DNA from: Lachnospiraceae bacterium | Lineage (GTDB): Bacteria > Bacillota > Clostridia > Lachnospirales > Lachnospiraceae | Length of the DNA stretch: 64,000 bases | Direction: 5' to 3' | NCBI GenBank assembly: GCA_022800815.1 | Contig: JAAWRC010000012.1 | Location: forward strand, 1 to 64,000 | In this document: positions 7,263-15,960 of the stretch, piece after piece | Numbering within the stretch: position 1 is the stretch's first letter | Layout of the letters: the number at the start of each line of letters is the position of its first letter | Notes under the pieces: model-generated | The model's database searches: none | What the model was told of the DNA's origin: nothing | The model's input: only the letters and a program-made list of their open reading frames with translations | Made by a program: the position numbers and the translations under genes

Positions 7263-8372
7263 ATGAGGATTGGAGTACCGAAAGAGATCAAAAACAATGA
7301 ATTCCGGGTGGGGCTCACGCCCGGTGCGGTCAGTGCCTATGTCCAGGCCGGACACGGGGCGCTGGTGGAGGAAGGGGCCGGGCTGGGCTCCGGCTTTTCC
7401 GACGAGGAGTATCGGGCCGTCGGCGCCCAGATCGTGGCCGACGCGGCGAAGGTGTGGGCCGGCGCCGACATGATCGTCAAGGTGAAGGAGCCGGTGGAGT
7501 GTGAGTACCGGTACTTTCGGAAGGGAATGCTGTTGTACACCTATCTCCACCTGGCGGCCGACGAGCCTCTGACGAGGGCGCTTCTGGACGCTGAGGTCAC
7601 TGCCGTCGCCTACGAGACCATCGTGGGCCGGACGGGCGGACTGCCCTGCCTGGCTCCCATGAGCGAGATCGCCGGCCGCATGGCCGTGCAGGAGGGGGCC
7701 AAGTATCTGGAGAAGACCTACGGAGGCCGGGGCGTGCTTCTGGCCGGAGTTCCCGGCGTGGAGAAGGGCAGCGTGGTGATTTTGGGCGGCGGCAACGTGG
7801 GCGCCAACGCCTGCAAGATCGCCGTGGGCATGGGGGCCAATGTGACCGTGCTGGACGTGAATCTGGAGCGGCTTGCCTATCTGGACGATATTTTTGACAA
7901 ACGCATCACCACCCTGTATTCCACCAGGGATAATGTCAAGCGGGCCGTGGCAGGTGCGGATCTGGTAATCGGCTGCGTGCTGCTTCCCGGCCGGGCGGCT
8001 CCCAAGCTTTTGCTGAGGGAGGATCTGGCCCTGATGAAGCCCGGCGCCGTGATCGTGGACGTGGCAGTGGACCAGGGCGGCTGCGTGGAGACCACTCATG
8101 CCACCACCCACGACGATCCCATCTTCGTGGTGGACGGCATCGTCCATTACTGCGTGGCCAATATGCCGGGCGCCGTCGCCAGGACTTCCACTCTGGCCCT
8201 GAATAACGCCACCTTGCCCTACGGCCTCAAGCTGGCGGCGAAGGGCGTGGCCGCCTGCCGGGAGGACGGGGGACTTTTGCCCGGGTTGAACTGCTGTCAG
8301 GGCAAATGCACCTTCCCCGGCGTGGCCGAGGCCCTGGGGCTTGCCTATACGGATCCGGAGAAGTTGATTTGA
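7263..8372 (+). CDS. ald: Alanine dehydrogenase
   Basis: The 369-residue protein matches Ald throughout: N-terminal MRIGVPKEIKNNEFRVGLTP, the pyruvate/alanine site around VKVKEP, the Rossmann loop VVILGGGNVGANA (about 169-181), the conserved VDVAVDQGGC and the closing HYCVANMPGAVARTST. It interconverts L-alanine and pyruvate plus ammonia with NAD, in the cytoplasm. The ATG at 7263 follows AAGGAGGGG; a longer in-frame reading from 7080 would overlap the dehydrogenase remnant and is rejected. Confidence 0.95.
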   Translation: MRIGVPKEIKNNEFRVGLTPGAVSAYVQAGHGALVEEGAGLGSGFSDEEYRAVGAQIVADAAKVWAGADMIVKVKEPVECEYRYFRKGMLLYTYLHLAADEPLTRALLDAEVTAVAYETIVGRTGGLPCLAPMSEIAGRMAVQEGAKYLEKTYGGRGVLLAGVPGVEKGSVVILGGGNVGANACKIAVGMGANVTVLDVNLERLAYLDDIFDKRITTLYSTRDNVKRAVAGADLVIGCVLLPGRAAPKLLLREDLALMKPGAVIVDVAVDQGGCVETTHATTHDDPIFVVDGIVHYCVANMPGAVARTSTLALNNATLPYGLKLAAKGVAACREDGGLLPGLNCCQGKCTFPGVAEALGLAYTDPEKLI

Positions 8373-8614
8373 AAAGGGACGAAAACCGGAGAATCATAAA
8401 AACCGGAGAAATGTAGGTCTTGGATATTGTGAAAAAAGGAGGCTCTTCGTATCCTCCGTGTACGGAACATGGAGGGTACGGGAGCTCCAGACTTCATTGC
8501 TTTTACGAAATCTTTTACGAGATTTTGCCGAAACAGATGATGACCATGCCGGTATCATCACATATGAGTATAGAAGAGAGCGGGGAATCTGCCGAAAGGA
8601 AGGACCTGTCCATT
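8373..8614. other. Convergent intergenic region without a recognised gene
   Basis: This 242-nt gap separates ald (rightward) from the metallophosphoesterase (leftward). It contains only short symmetric patches (for example CCGTGTACGG near 8456) and no clear terminator with a T tract. A 92-codon frame here has no family features and I do not call it. Confidence 0.4.
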
Positions 8615-9217
8615 TCAGAGATTGTCCGGGATCTCCGCCACGTACCGCTCGTAGGAGTTGACGACGGTCGTGTTCCCCAGGTTCTGGCTCCTTGGTGAAT
8701 CCATCCCGTAATTCAGGTGGACGTGGCCGTAGAACATGAGTTTTGGCTCATATTTGTCGATCAGTCTGCGAAATGCCTTGAAGCCGGTGTGGACCAGGTT
8801 GTCGTAGTCGCCCAGCTGCCAGGCGGGGGCGTGGGTCACCAGCACGTCAAAGCCCCGGTGGAGGGCGAGCTTTAGCCAGAGCCTCCGCACTCGGCGGCTC
8901 ATTTCACGCTGGGTGAACTGCCAAGTCCCCGGCTTATAGCGCATGGAGCCGCCGAGGCCCAGGAAGCGGACGCCCTGGTATTCATAGACCTTGTCCTCGA
9001 TGCAGATACAGCCCTCCGGAGGGATTTTTTCATAACGGTCGTCGTGATTGCCGTGGACGTAGAGCACGGGGCCGTGGAAAAAGGTTGCCAGGAAGGACAG
9101 GTAGCGGGGATCCAAGTCCCCGCAGGAGACGATCACGTCGATGCCCTCCAGATATTCCGGTTTGAAATAGTCCCAGAGAGCTTTGGACTCCACGTCGGAG
9201 AGCGCAAGTATTTTCAT
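8615..9217 (-). CDS. Calcineurin-type metallophosphoesterase
   Basis: The 200-residue protein has the ordered metal-binding motifs of this superfamily: an N-terminal strand with Asp (MKILALSDVESK), SCGDLDPRYLSFL, the YVHGNHDDRY block, a THAP segment and GHVHLN near residue 165. It hydrolyses a phosphate ester; substrate not predictable. The ATG at 9217 overlaps the stop of the preceding BMP-like gene as ATGA, so translation is coupled. It is the last gene of a three-gene leftward operon with a DeoR-type regulator. Confidence 0.85.
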   Translation of the reverse strand: MKILALSDVESKALWDYFKPEYLEGIDVIVSCGDLDPRYLSFLATFFHGPVLYVHGNHDDRYEKIPPEGCICIEDKVYEYQGVRFLGLGGSMRYKPGTWQFTQREMSRRVRRLWLKLALHRGFDVLVTHAPAWQLGDYDNLVHTGFKAFRRLIDKYEPKLMFYGHVHLNYGMDSPRSQNLGNTTVVNSYERYVAEIPDNL

Positions 9218-11172
9218 AGGAACACCTTCCCCGTGTGGATCCCCTGGATCTCCACCATGGCGGCGGCTTCCTCCGTCAGGGCGTCCGTCTCCGGAATGCC
9301 GCCCTCCACATTGTCGGCGAGCCAGTCCATGCGGACAATGTCGGCGGGGGAGAGCTCTTCGCCGTCCCTGCACTTTATGTCTCCATTCTGGTCTTTTAGT
9401 TCTCCGGAAAAGATCTGAAAGTTTCCGGAGACGATCTGCTGCTTCACAAGCTCTGTGAGTCGTTTGGTCCTGGACGGAATGGACTTGGAGTAGATGATAT
9501 CGATCATGCCGGAGGAAATCCCCCACCAGTAATTGATGGAGTCACCAAGCCGTTCCGGAGCCGTGCGGTCCCATTTCCCGTTGAGGATGGTCTGCACGAT
9601 CCGCTGGTAGAAGTTTCCCCAGTGCCAGATGGAGGCGGCCAGAAGGGACGTGGTGCCGTCCTTTTTGCCGTAAAGGCCGTAAGGCGTTCCGGAGGTTCTG
9701 GGGGAGATCGTATCCCGGCCGGAGACGTGGCTCACCTGCAGTCCGTCGAAATACTGCCGCAGAAGAGCGTAGGATTCCTCGGGCACCTCTGCGTTCCAGC
9801 GCTTTTCCATGGACCAGGCCAGATGGATGCGGGCCTTGGGATTTACGATCTTCACCCCCAGGGCGAAAGCGTTGATGGCGGCCGGCGCACCGAAAATGGG
9901 AACGTCGGCCACATAACCGATCTGCCCGGTGTCCGTGAGGATCCCGGCCAGCATGCCTACCAGGAATTTCGCCTCGTAGAGCCGCCCGTAATAGGTCCGC
10001 AGATGGCCGCTGTAGGCGTTGACGGAGCAGTTTAAGATCTTGAGCTTCGGATGGCGGACGGCGGCCTTGATGCTGGCCCCCAAAAACCGGGGGGAGGTGG
10101 TGAAGAGCACCTGGCAGCCGTCGGAAACGGCCTGCCCGATGAGCCGCAGGGCGTCGTCGTCATTTTCGGCGCCGTCGTAGACGAAGGTCTCCACCCGGTC
10201 GCCCATCTGGTTAGCCAGGTGCATGCGGCCCAGGTTGTGGCTGTTGGTCCAGCCGGAGGTCTCGGCGGTCCGGTAATAGAGGAAGCCGACCTTCAGCTTT
10301 GCCTCCGGGACAAAGAGTTTTTTTAAGAGGGCGGAGGCATCCTCCGTCTCCTCGGCGGAGCGGGGCTTTAGGACAAGGCTCACCTGGCGGCTTTCCGGCA
10401 GGGCTTCAAGCTCCGCCCAGAGCTTTGTCACCTCGTCCCGAAGCTCCGAGGAGGATTTTTTGAGCATGTCTTTGTAGCCGTAAATGTTCAGGTACGTAAG
10501 GAAGGCGTCTCCCACCGTGACGGGAAGCTTTTCCCCTCCCTTTTTCCGGAAAATATCCGTAAAATGCAGCAGACAGGAGCGGAAAGACCTCTGCTCCTCC
10601 TCGTTCCAGGAGGCCGAAAAATCTTTTCCCACCAGGGCGCAGAGCCGTCTAAAGCTCCCCTCCCGGCTGAAATAGACGGTGTTGATGCCGCTTGCCCGGG
10701 AAAAATCCATAAATTCCCGGTAGATCCGGTATTCCTCCGTGTCGGCGGGGGCGGGGAGGATCCTGGTCACGTATCCGGCGACGCTCACGGCCCCGGAGAA
10801 TTTGAGGACGCTCACCCGCTTGTTCCCTTCTATTATATAGTAGGAGTTCATAAATTCGCAGGCGATGACCGGCTCTCTAATCCCCTCCTCCAGATGGGAC
10901 TGGTACAGGGCGCTCCATTTGGCGGCAAACTCCGTGTCCTCGTCCAGAAGGGGCATGAAATTGGAGGCGAAGGCCTTGGTGCGCCCGGCGCTCTTCGTCC
11001 CCCGGATCAGATCTGCGGGAATGTCGATCAATCCCAAGTCCGTCTCTCCCACCGTATCGGTGAAGGAGAGCAACTCATCCAGGACGGGCAGGTAAGGGTA
11101 GCCGCCGTGGAGCCCCTGCCGGTAAGCCTTGACGGCCGCTTTGTGCGCTTTGCTGTATTCAGGTATTGCCAT
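9214..11172 (-). CDS. Cytoplasmic BMP/PnrA-like ligand-binding protein with ParB-like N-terminal region
   Basis: This 652-residue protein has no signal peptide or membrane segment. Residues about 100-130 hold IIEGNKRVSVLKF, which resembles the ParB/sulfiredoxin-fold motif in which a Glu-Gly-Asn-Lys-Arg stretch lies in the active loop. From about residue 293 (KVGFLYY) to about 600 it resembles basic membrane lipoprotein (BMP/PnrA) binding proteins, which normally sit outside the cell and bind nucleosides; typical pieces are IGYVADVPIFGAPAAINAF and the GVKIVNPKARI strand. A BMP domain inside the cell suggests ligand sensing. It sits between a DeoR-type regulator (29-nt gap) and a phosphoesterase (4-nt overlap). 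Nucleoside or nucleotide sensing or metabolism is an inference. Confidence 0.7.
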   Translation of the reverse strand: MAIPEYSKAHKAAVKAYRQGLHGGYPYLPVLDELLSFTDTVGETDLGLIDIPADLIRGTKSAGRTKAFASNFMPLLDEDTEFAAKWSALYQSHLEEGIREPVIACEFMNSYYIIEGNKRVSVLKFSGAVSVAGYVTRILPAPADTEEYRIYREFMDFSRASGINTVYFSREGSFRRLCALVGKDFSASWNEEEQRSFRSCLLHFTDIFRKKGGEKLPVTVGDAFLTYLNIYGYKDMLKKSSSELRDEVTKLWAELEALPESRQVSLVLKPRSAEETEDASALLKKLFVPEAKLKVGFLYYRTAETSGWTNSHNLGRMHLANQMGDRVETFVYDGAENDDDALRLIGQAVSDGCQVLFTTSPRFLGASIKAAVRHPKLKILNCSVNAYSGHLRTYYGRLYEAKFLVGMLAGILTDTGQIGYVADVPIFGAPAAINAFALGVKIVNPKARIHLAWSMEKRWNAEVPEESYALLRQYFDGLQVSHVSGRDTISPRTSGTPYGLYGKKDGTTSLLAASIWHWGNFYQRIVQTILNGKWDRTAPERLGDSINYWWGISSGMIDIIYSKSIPSRTKRLTELVKQQIVSGNFQIFSGELKDQNGDIKCRDGEELSPADIVRMDWLADNVEGGIPETDALTEEAAAMVEIQGIHTGKVFL

Positions 11173-11201
11173 GGGGAAAGGTCCTTTCTTATCTTGCAGA
11201 T

Positions 11202-11948
11202 TTATACGGTGAGCAGTTCGATCTCACGGCTCTTTAATTCAGAGGTCATTCGGGAGTCGATCCGGCTGTCCGTGATCACGAGCTGTTTCTGATTCTTCAG
11301 GTTCAGGGGGACGATGCCGTGCCTGGAAAATTTTTCACTTTCTGTGAGGATCACGACCTGCTCCGCCTGTCCGGCCATGTCACGGACGGCCTGGGCCCTC
11401 ATCTGATCCCGGTTGGTGAAGCCGGTCCGGGGGGAATAGCCGTCGGTCCCGATAAAAAACAGGTCCACCCAGAAGTTTTCCGCGCATTGGCGGATCATGG
11501 GGCCCACCAGCACCTGGGCGTCCGGCTGGTAAATCCCGCCCAGGAGGACGGTCTGGAAGTTGGATTTCCCTCGGATGTATCCGGCAATGAAGGCGCTGTT
11601 GGTGATGATGGTCAGATCTTTTCGGACAGTGGTTAAGATGTCTGCCAGGAGGGCACAGCAGCTTCCGCTCTCGATCATCAGCGTGCCGCCGTCGGAGACC
11701 AGCTCTGCCGCTTTCCCGGCAATCTCTTTTTTGATCTCATAATGGTAGGCGATCCGCCCGTTGATGTCGTCGGGGCTTCTGAGGACGGCAAAGCCGTGTT
11801 CCCGTTTGATGATCCCTTTTTCTTCCAGCTCATCCAGATCCTTTCGGACCGTCACCTGGGAAACGCCGAGGTGACCGGCCAGCAGGGACACTTCCATTTT
11901 ATTTTCCTTTGTCAGCAGTTCCAAAATCTGATTGGTCCTTTTTGCCAC
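11202..11948 (-). CDS. DeoR/GlpR-family transcriptional regulator
   Basis: A 248-residue regulator with an N-terminal winged helix (LLAGHLGVSQVTVRKDLDEL, about 23-42) and a sugar-phosphate-isomerase-like C-terminal sensor domain (SGSCCALLADIL, then FIGTDGYSPRTGFTN). DeoR/GlpR repressors usually respond to phosphorylated sugars or nucleosides. I chose GTG at 11948 because GGGAGGAAAGA lies just upstream; the frame is open to 12023. It heads the leftward operon with the BMP-like protein and metallophosphoesterase and probably controls it. Confidence 0.85.
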   Translation of the reverse strand: MAKRTNQILELLTKENKMEVSLLAGHLGVSQVTVRKDLDELEEKGIIKREHGFAVLRSPDDINGRIAYHYEIKKEIAGKAAELVSDGGTLMIESGSCCALLADILTTVRKDLTIITNSAFIAGYIRGKSNFQTVLLGGIYQPDAQVLVGPMIRQCAENFWVDLFFIGTDGYSPRTGFTNRDQMRAQAVRDMAGQAEQVVILTESEKFSRHGIVPLNLKNQKQLVITDSRIDSRMTSELKSREIELLTV

Positions 11949-12174
11949 GACTCTTTCCTCCCATCCGGCTGTCCGCCCCCGTTTCTTTCCCGTTACTATA
12001 ACACGAGAAGGCAGTTCTTGCAAGAAAAATTACAAACGAAAGAAAGTTGCCCGGAAAACGAAGCCTAGAAGAAGGCGTGTATGCCGGCGGAGAGGAAGGC
12101 CCGGCGGAACTCTTCCAGATCTTCTTCGCGGAGGGCCGGAAACGTGTTATGTGATTCGGCAGGCGGAAAATCCA

Positions 12175-12306
12175 ATGTGGCAAAATACGATTTACGCCTA
12201 TAGCAAGAAAAAACTCAATCCGAATTACCTTACAAAAGGAAATGTTGAGAAGATGAAGGAACAGATGCGGAAAATCGGATGGCACACAGAGAAAGGGAGG
12301 GAGTAA
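12175..12306 (+). pseudogene. Short C-terminal gene remnant
   Basis: The 43-residue frame starting MWQNTIYAYSKKKLNPN and ending KIGWHTEKGRE is protein-like in composition, and the same frame is open further upstream (VIRQAENP). Just upstream, another frame also looks coding (GVYAGGEEGPAELFQIFFAEG, ending at a stop near 12152), so the 3' end of a frameshifted gene seems to remain. A strong terminator lies 150 bases downstream. I do not recognise the family. Confidence 0.4.
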
Positions 12307-12454
12307 ATGTCAGGAATGGCGGATAGGCTCGTCCGGCAGAAGCTGCATTTACGGCCGATCAGAATCTATATATCACGAATTTAGTGCAAGCAACTCCGGA
12401 ACGGCAGAACGAATGTGTTCCAGCAGAGCGTCGAAAGAGCCGGATTCCAATACG

Positions 12455-12505
12455 AGTCCCGTATTTGGCAGAAGAATGCGAATTCTGCCGGATACGGGAC
12501 TTTTT
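12455..12505 (+). terminator. Strong Rho-independent terminator
   Basis: Outer stem AGTCCCGTAT (12455-12464)/ATACGGGACT (12492-12501) plus inner stem GGCAGAA (12467-12473)/TTCTGCC (12483-12489), followed by five T. It would stop rightward transcripts before the leftward araC-type gene. No complete rightward gene remains upstream. Confidence 0.8.
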
Positions 12506-12539
12506 ATGCGCAGGCCCGTGCAGGGAAGATCCCCTGCGC

Positions 12540-13415
12540 TTATTTTTCCGGCGGCCTTCCCACGGACTGGGGGGAATGCGCTATCCGCCACTGGGAGGGT
12601 GAGGCGCCGACCACGTTTTTGAAGGCCCTGGAAAAATGGAGCTGGTTCTGGTAGCCGCAGCGGCAGCCCACCTCGGCCACGCTCATGTCCGTGGAGGAGA
12701 GCAGGTCGGCGGCTTTGTTCATCCGGTAGGACATGAGGAACTGCTGGAGGGTCTGGTTTAAGGATTCCCGGAACAGCTTGCTCAGATAGTTGCGGTTTAG
12801 GCCGCAGAAGGCGGCCACGCTCTCCACGGTGATGGGGAAGTTATAATTCTGCTCGATAAAGGTGATCGCTTCTTTAATATAGAAGTCACGGAGGCTGCCG
12901 GACCTATTTTCCTTGCGGTTGGCGGAGTTGGCGACGAGCCGGTCGAAAAAGAGGTACAGATGTCCGATCTGGCTGATGACGGAGTTGTCCGGGTTGTCGA
13001 TGATGTACATCATCTCGCTGCGGATGGAGACGGCGCCGTCCCGGTTTTTTAACTGGTAAATGGGGTGATCGAAATCGAGACCCGCCATCCTCAGGTAATC
13101 GGCCGCCTTGATGCCGTCAAACTCGATCCAGGCGTATTCCCAGGGGTGGCGCTCGTCGGCGTGGTAGGTGTTCACCTGCTTGGGACAGATCAGGAACCCT
13201 TTTCCGGCTTCGATCTGGTACTGGGAAGTGTTTCCGGCGGAATCGGTGGAATCGAGGGTTCCCCTGCCGGAAAAAACGTAGTGGAACAGGTAATGGTTCC
13301 TCATGGCGGGACCGTAGGAGTGGAGCGGTGCGCACCGTTCCCATCCGAACTGGAACAGTGTCAGGTCGATGTGGTTGTCGTTTTGAAAAATCTTGAACTT
13401 CAGTCTGTTTTCCAT
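12540..13415 (-). CDS. AraC-family regulator of the alpha-galactoside operon
   Basis: The 291-residue protein has an N-terminal cupin-like sugar-binding domain (about 1-165; HYVFSGRGTLDS, AGKGFLICPKQVNTYHAD) and a C-terminal double helix-turn-helix (ITVESVAAFCGLNRNYLSKL, then MSVAEVGCRCGYQNQLHFSR), as in RafR/MsmR. The ATG at 13415 has GGAGGGGAAGC upstream. It is divergent from the binding-protein gene at 13743 and the shared intergenic region holds a perfect 13-bp inverted repeat, its likely binding site. It probably activates uptake genes when an alpha-galactoside is present. Confidence 0.88.
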   Translation of the reverse strand: MENRLKFKIFQNDNHIDLTLFQFGWERCAPLHSYGPAMRNHYLFHYVFSGRGTLDSTDSAGNTSQYQIEAGKGFLICPKQVNTYHADERHPWEYAWIEFDGIKAADYLRMAGLDFDHPIYQLKNRDGAVSIRSEMMYIIDNPDNSVISQIGHLYLFFDRLVANSANRKENRSGSLRDFYIKEAITFIEQNYNFPITVESVAAFCGLNRNYLSKLFRESLNQTLQQFLMSYRMNKAADLLSSTDMSVAEVGCRCGYQNQLHFSRAFKNVVGASPSQWRIAHSPQSVGRPPEK

Positions 13416-13493
13416 TGCTTCCCCTCCAAATATAAATGCCGATCTGATGTTGTGCATGGGTGAAACGTAAGGATTCCTTGAAGCTAATATTAC

Positions 13494-13554
13494 TATATAC
13501 CAAAATGATAGCACATTTTATAAAAAAAGTATAGATGTTGTATTTTGGTATATA
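13494..13554. promoter_or_regulatory. Inverted-repeat operator in the araC/galactoside divergent region
   Basis: TATATACCAAAAT at 13494-13506 and its exact complement ATTTTGGTATATA at 13542-13554 are 48 bp apart centre to centre. The right arm ends about 42 bp before an extended -10 box (TGATATAAT, TATAAT at 13596-13601) that has only a weak -35, as expected for an activator-dependent promoter of the operon at 13743. Confidence 0.65.
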
Positions 13555-13742
13555 TGAATTTTTCTTGTTCATATTATGGTATTGGGTGGATTTGATATAA
13601 TCCTAATACGAAACACCCATGTATCTCTGGCAAATGTCACAAAAACGGCATTTGCCGCCGCGGGGGATTCGCCAAAAGAGCATAAGAAAGACGTGCGTTT
13701 GTCTGATCGTCCCGCAAGAATAAACAATGAAGGAGGAAGGCT

Positions 13743-15041
13743 GTGAAAAGGATTAGGAAAATTTTGCTGATGCTGTCTGCCTGTGCATTGCTTGTGGGCC
13801 TGTGTTCGGCCTGCGGGAGCGGAAAATCGGCGGACGGCAAGACGCACCTCACGTTCCAGATCTGGGACGTGGCTCAGCGTGACGGTATGCAGGCCGTGTG
13901 CGATGCGTACATGGCGAAGCATCCCGACGTGGTGATCGAGGTCCAGGTCACGAGCTGGGGCGAGTACTGGACCAAGCTGGAAGCGGCTGCCATTTCCAAT
14001 CAGATGCCCGACATTTTCTGGATGCATACCAATGAGATCTTAAAGTATGCGGATTACGGGAAGATTGCGGATTTGACAGACCTGTACGATGAAGAGGATC
14101 CGAATTTCTTTCAGGATCATTATTCGGAGGTATCCCTGTCCAACGTTATGGGGAGCGACGGGAGGTACTACGGGGTTCCCAAGGACAAGGACACGGTAGG
14201 CCTTGTCTACAACAAGGAGATGTTTGACGCTGCGAAGGTGGCGTACCCGGATGAGAACTGGACCTGGGACGACCTTTGCGAGGCGTCTCAGAAGATCTAC
14301 GACGCCACCGGAAAATACGGATACATGGCTTACGGTGACGACCAGCTGGGATACTGGAATTTCGTATATCAGAACGGCGGCTACATATTGGCGGAGGACA
14401 AGGTCACCGGAGGGTTTGACAACCCGGCAACCATCGACGCCATGAAGTTTTACATTGGACTCCAGGAAAATGACTGGTGTCCGGACCAGAACTATTTTGC
14501 GGAGACTTCTCCCGGAACGGCGTTTTTCTCGGAGCAGGGTGCCATGTTCTTCGAAGGGAACTGGAACATTCTCAACGAGATGAAGAATTATCCCAATATG
14601 GAAGGGAAATGGGACGTGGCGGTCCTGCCCAAGTGCCCGAACCCGGCGGAGGGTGACGGACGGGCGACCATCTCCAATGGCCTGTGCTATTCCACCTCGG
14701 CCACGGGCAAGAACCTGGAGGTGGTGAAGGACGTGCTCCGCTTCTTCGGCTCCGAGGAGGGCCAGCGGATCCAGGGCGAGTCCGGTGCGGCGATCCCGGC
14801 CTATCAGGGGCTCGAGGATACCTGGATCGGCGTGTTCGACCAGTTTGATTACCGGCTGGCCGTGGAAAAGTTCGTCGACATGTTCGACTACAGCATCCAG
14901 TCGGTCAACAACAAGTACCGTCCTGTTTGGAAGGTTCAGGTAACTGACAACCTGTTAAAGATCTATTCCGGCGACCAGACCGTTGAGGAGGGCCTTGCAG
15001 CCATGCAGGAGGCCGTCCGAAAAGCCGCCGAGGATGATTAA
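13743..15041 (+). CDS. Sugar ABC transporter substrate-binding lipoprotein (alpha-galactoside type)
   Basis: A GTG start at 13743 follows AGGAGG. The 432-residue protein has a lipoprotein signal peptide (hydrophobic LLMLSACALLVGL then CSAC, lipidated Cys near residue 24) and is a family 1 extracellular binding protein of MalE/RafE type (LTFQIWD, the SWGEYWTKLEAA segment, DIFWMHTNEI, GNWNILNEMKNYP). It would capture a di- or oligosaccharide outside the cell. Operon order with two permeases and a GH36 alpha-galactosidase suggests melibiose or raffinose-type sugars; substrate is an inference from context. Confidence 0.9.
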   Translation: MKRIRKILLMLSACALLVGLCSACGSGKSADGKTHLTFQIWDVAQRDGMQAVCDAYMAKHPDVVIEVQVTSWGEYWTKLEAAAISNQMPDIFWMHTNEILKYADYGKIADLTDLYDEEDPNFFQDHYSEVSLSNVMGSDGRYYGVPKDKDTVGLVYNKEMFDAAKVAYPDENWTWDDLCEASQKIYDATGKYGYMAYGDDQLGYWNFVYQNGGYILAEDKVTGGFDNPATIDAMKFYIGLQENDWCPDQNYFAETSPGTAFFSEQGAMFFEGNWNILNEMKNYPNMEGKWDVAVLPKCPNPAEGDGRATISNGLCYSTSATGKNLEVVKDVLRFFGSEEGQRIQGESGAAIPAYQGLEDTWIGVFDQFDYRLAVEKFVDMFDYSIQSVNNKYRPVWKVQVTDNLLKIYSGDQTVEEGLAAMQEAVRKAAEDD

Positions 15042-15056
15042 AGGAGGAGGTGCAGT

Positions 15057-15947
15057 ATGGGAAAGACAAAGAAATCCAAGCACGGCCGCTCCGAAGCAAA
15101 ATGGGGCTACATCATGGTCGCTCCGACCATCATCGGCCTGCTGGTCTTAAACATTTATCCGTTTATTGACACGATCAAGCTGAGCTTCTCCAAGACCAGG
15201 CCCTTCGGCCTCTATGAGATGCGGGGGCTGGAAAACTACATCCAGATGTTTACCAGCGGCGAGTTCTGGAGAGCGAACCTGAACACCCTGTATTTCTGCC
15301 TGCTGACGGTGCCCATCGGGATTTTCCTGGCCCTTCTGGTGGCGGTGATGCTCAACACGAAGATCAAGGGAAGAACGGCCTTCCGTGCCATCTTCTTCCT
15401 GCCCATGGTGGTGGCTCCCGCCGCGGTGGCCATGGTCTGGAAGTGGATGTTTAACACGGAATATGGTATCATTAATACGATGCTTTCTTCCGGCATCAAC
15501 TGGATCACCAATCCCAACGTCATCATGGTCACCTGTGCCATCGTGGCGATCTGGTCGGCCATCGGTTATGATGCGGTGCTGCTTCTCTCCGGACTTCAGA
15601 ATATTTCCAAGTCCTACTACGAGGCGGCCAGCCTGGACGGGGCGACGAAGATGCAGCAGTTCTTCCACATTACCCTGCCCATGGTGTCCCCGACCCTGTT
15701 CGTGGTGCTGATCATGCGTCTGATGTCTTCCATCAAAGTATATGACCTGATCTACATGATGGTCGAGGAATCGAATCCGGCTCTCACCAAGGCCCAGTCA
15801 CTGATGTACCTGTTCTACCGTGAGTCCTTCGTGTCCGGCAACCGGGGCCTTGGCTCCTCGGTGGTCATCTGGACGGTGGCGCTCATCGGTCTCGTGACGG
15901 CGGTTCAGTTCTGGGGCCAGAAGAAGTGGGTCAACTACGAAGTATAG
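15057..15947 (+). CDS. Sugar ABC transporter permease, MalF/RafF type
   Basis: The 296-residue membrane protein has six predicted transmembrane segments (first at about 17-37, GYIMVAPTIIGLLVL) and the cytoplasmic EAA loop YEAASLDGATKMQQFFHITLP that docks on the ATPase. It begins 16 nt after the binding-protein gene with its own AGGAGG site. It forms the heterodimeric channel with the permease at 15961. Confidence 0.93.
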   Translation: MGKTKKSKHGRSEAKWGYIMVAPTIIGLLVLNIYPFIDTIKLSFSKTRPFGLYEMRGLENYIQMFTSGEFWRANLNTLYFCLLTVPIGIFLALLVAVMLNTKIKGRTAFRAIFFLPMVVAPAAVAMVWKWMFNTEYGIINTMLSSGINWITNPNVIMVTCAIVAIWSAIGYDAVLLLSGLQNISKSYYEAASLDGATKMQQFFHITLPMVSPTLFVVLIMRLMSSIKVYDLIYMMVEESNPALTKAQSLMYLFYRESFVSGNRGLGSSVVIWTVALIGLVTAVQFWGQKKWVNYEV

Positions 15948-15960
15948 AAAGGAGGAGCAT

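Noticed and set aside
12415..12654. 79-codon rightward frame downstream of the gene tail
   Set aside because: It runs through a strong terminator and into the 3' end of the leftward araC-type gene; no family features.
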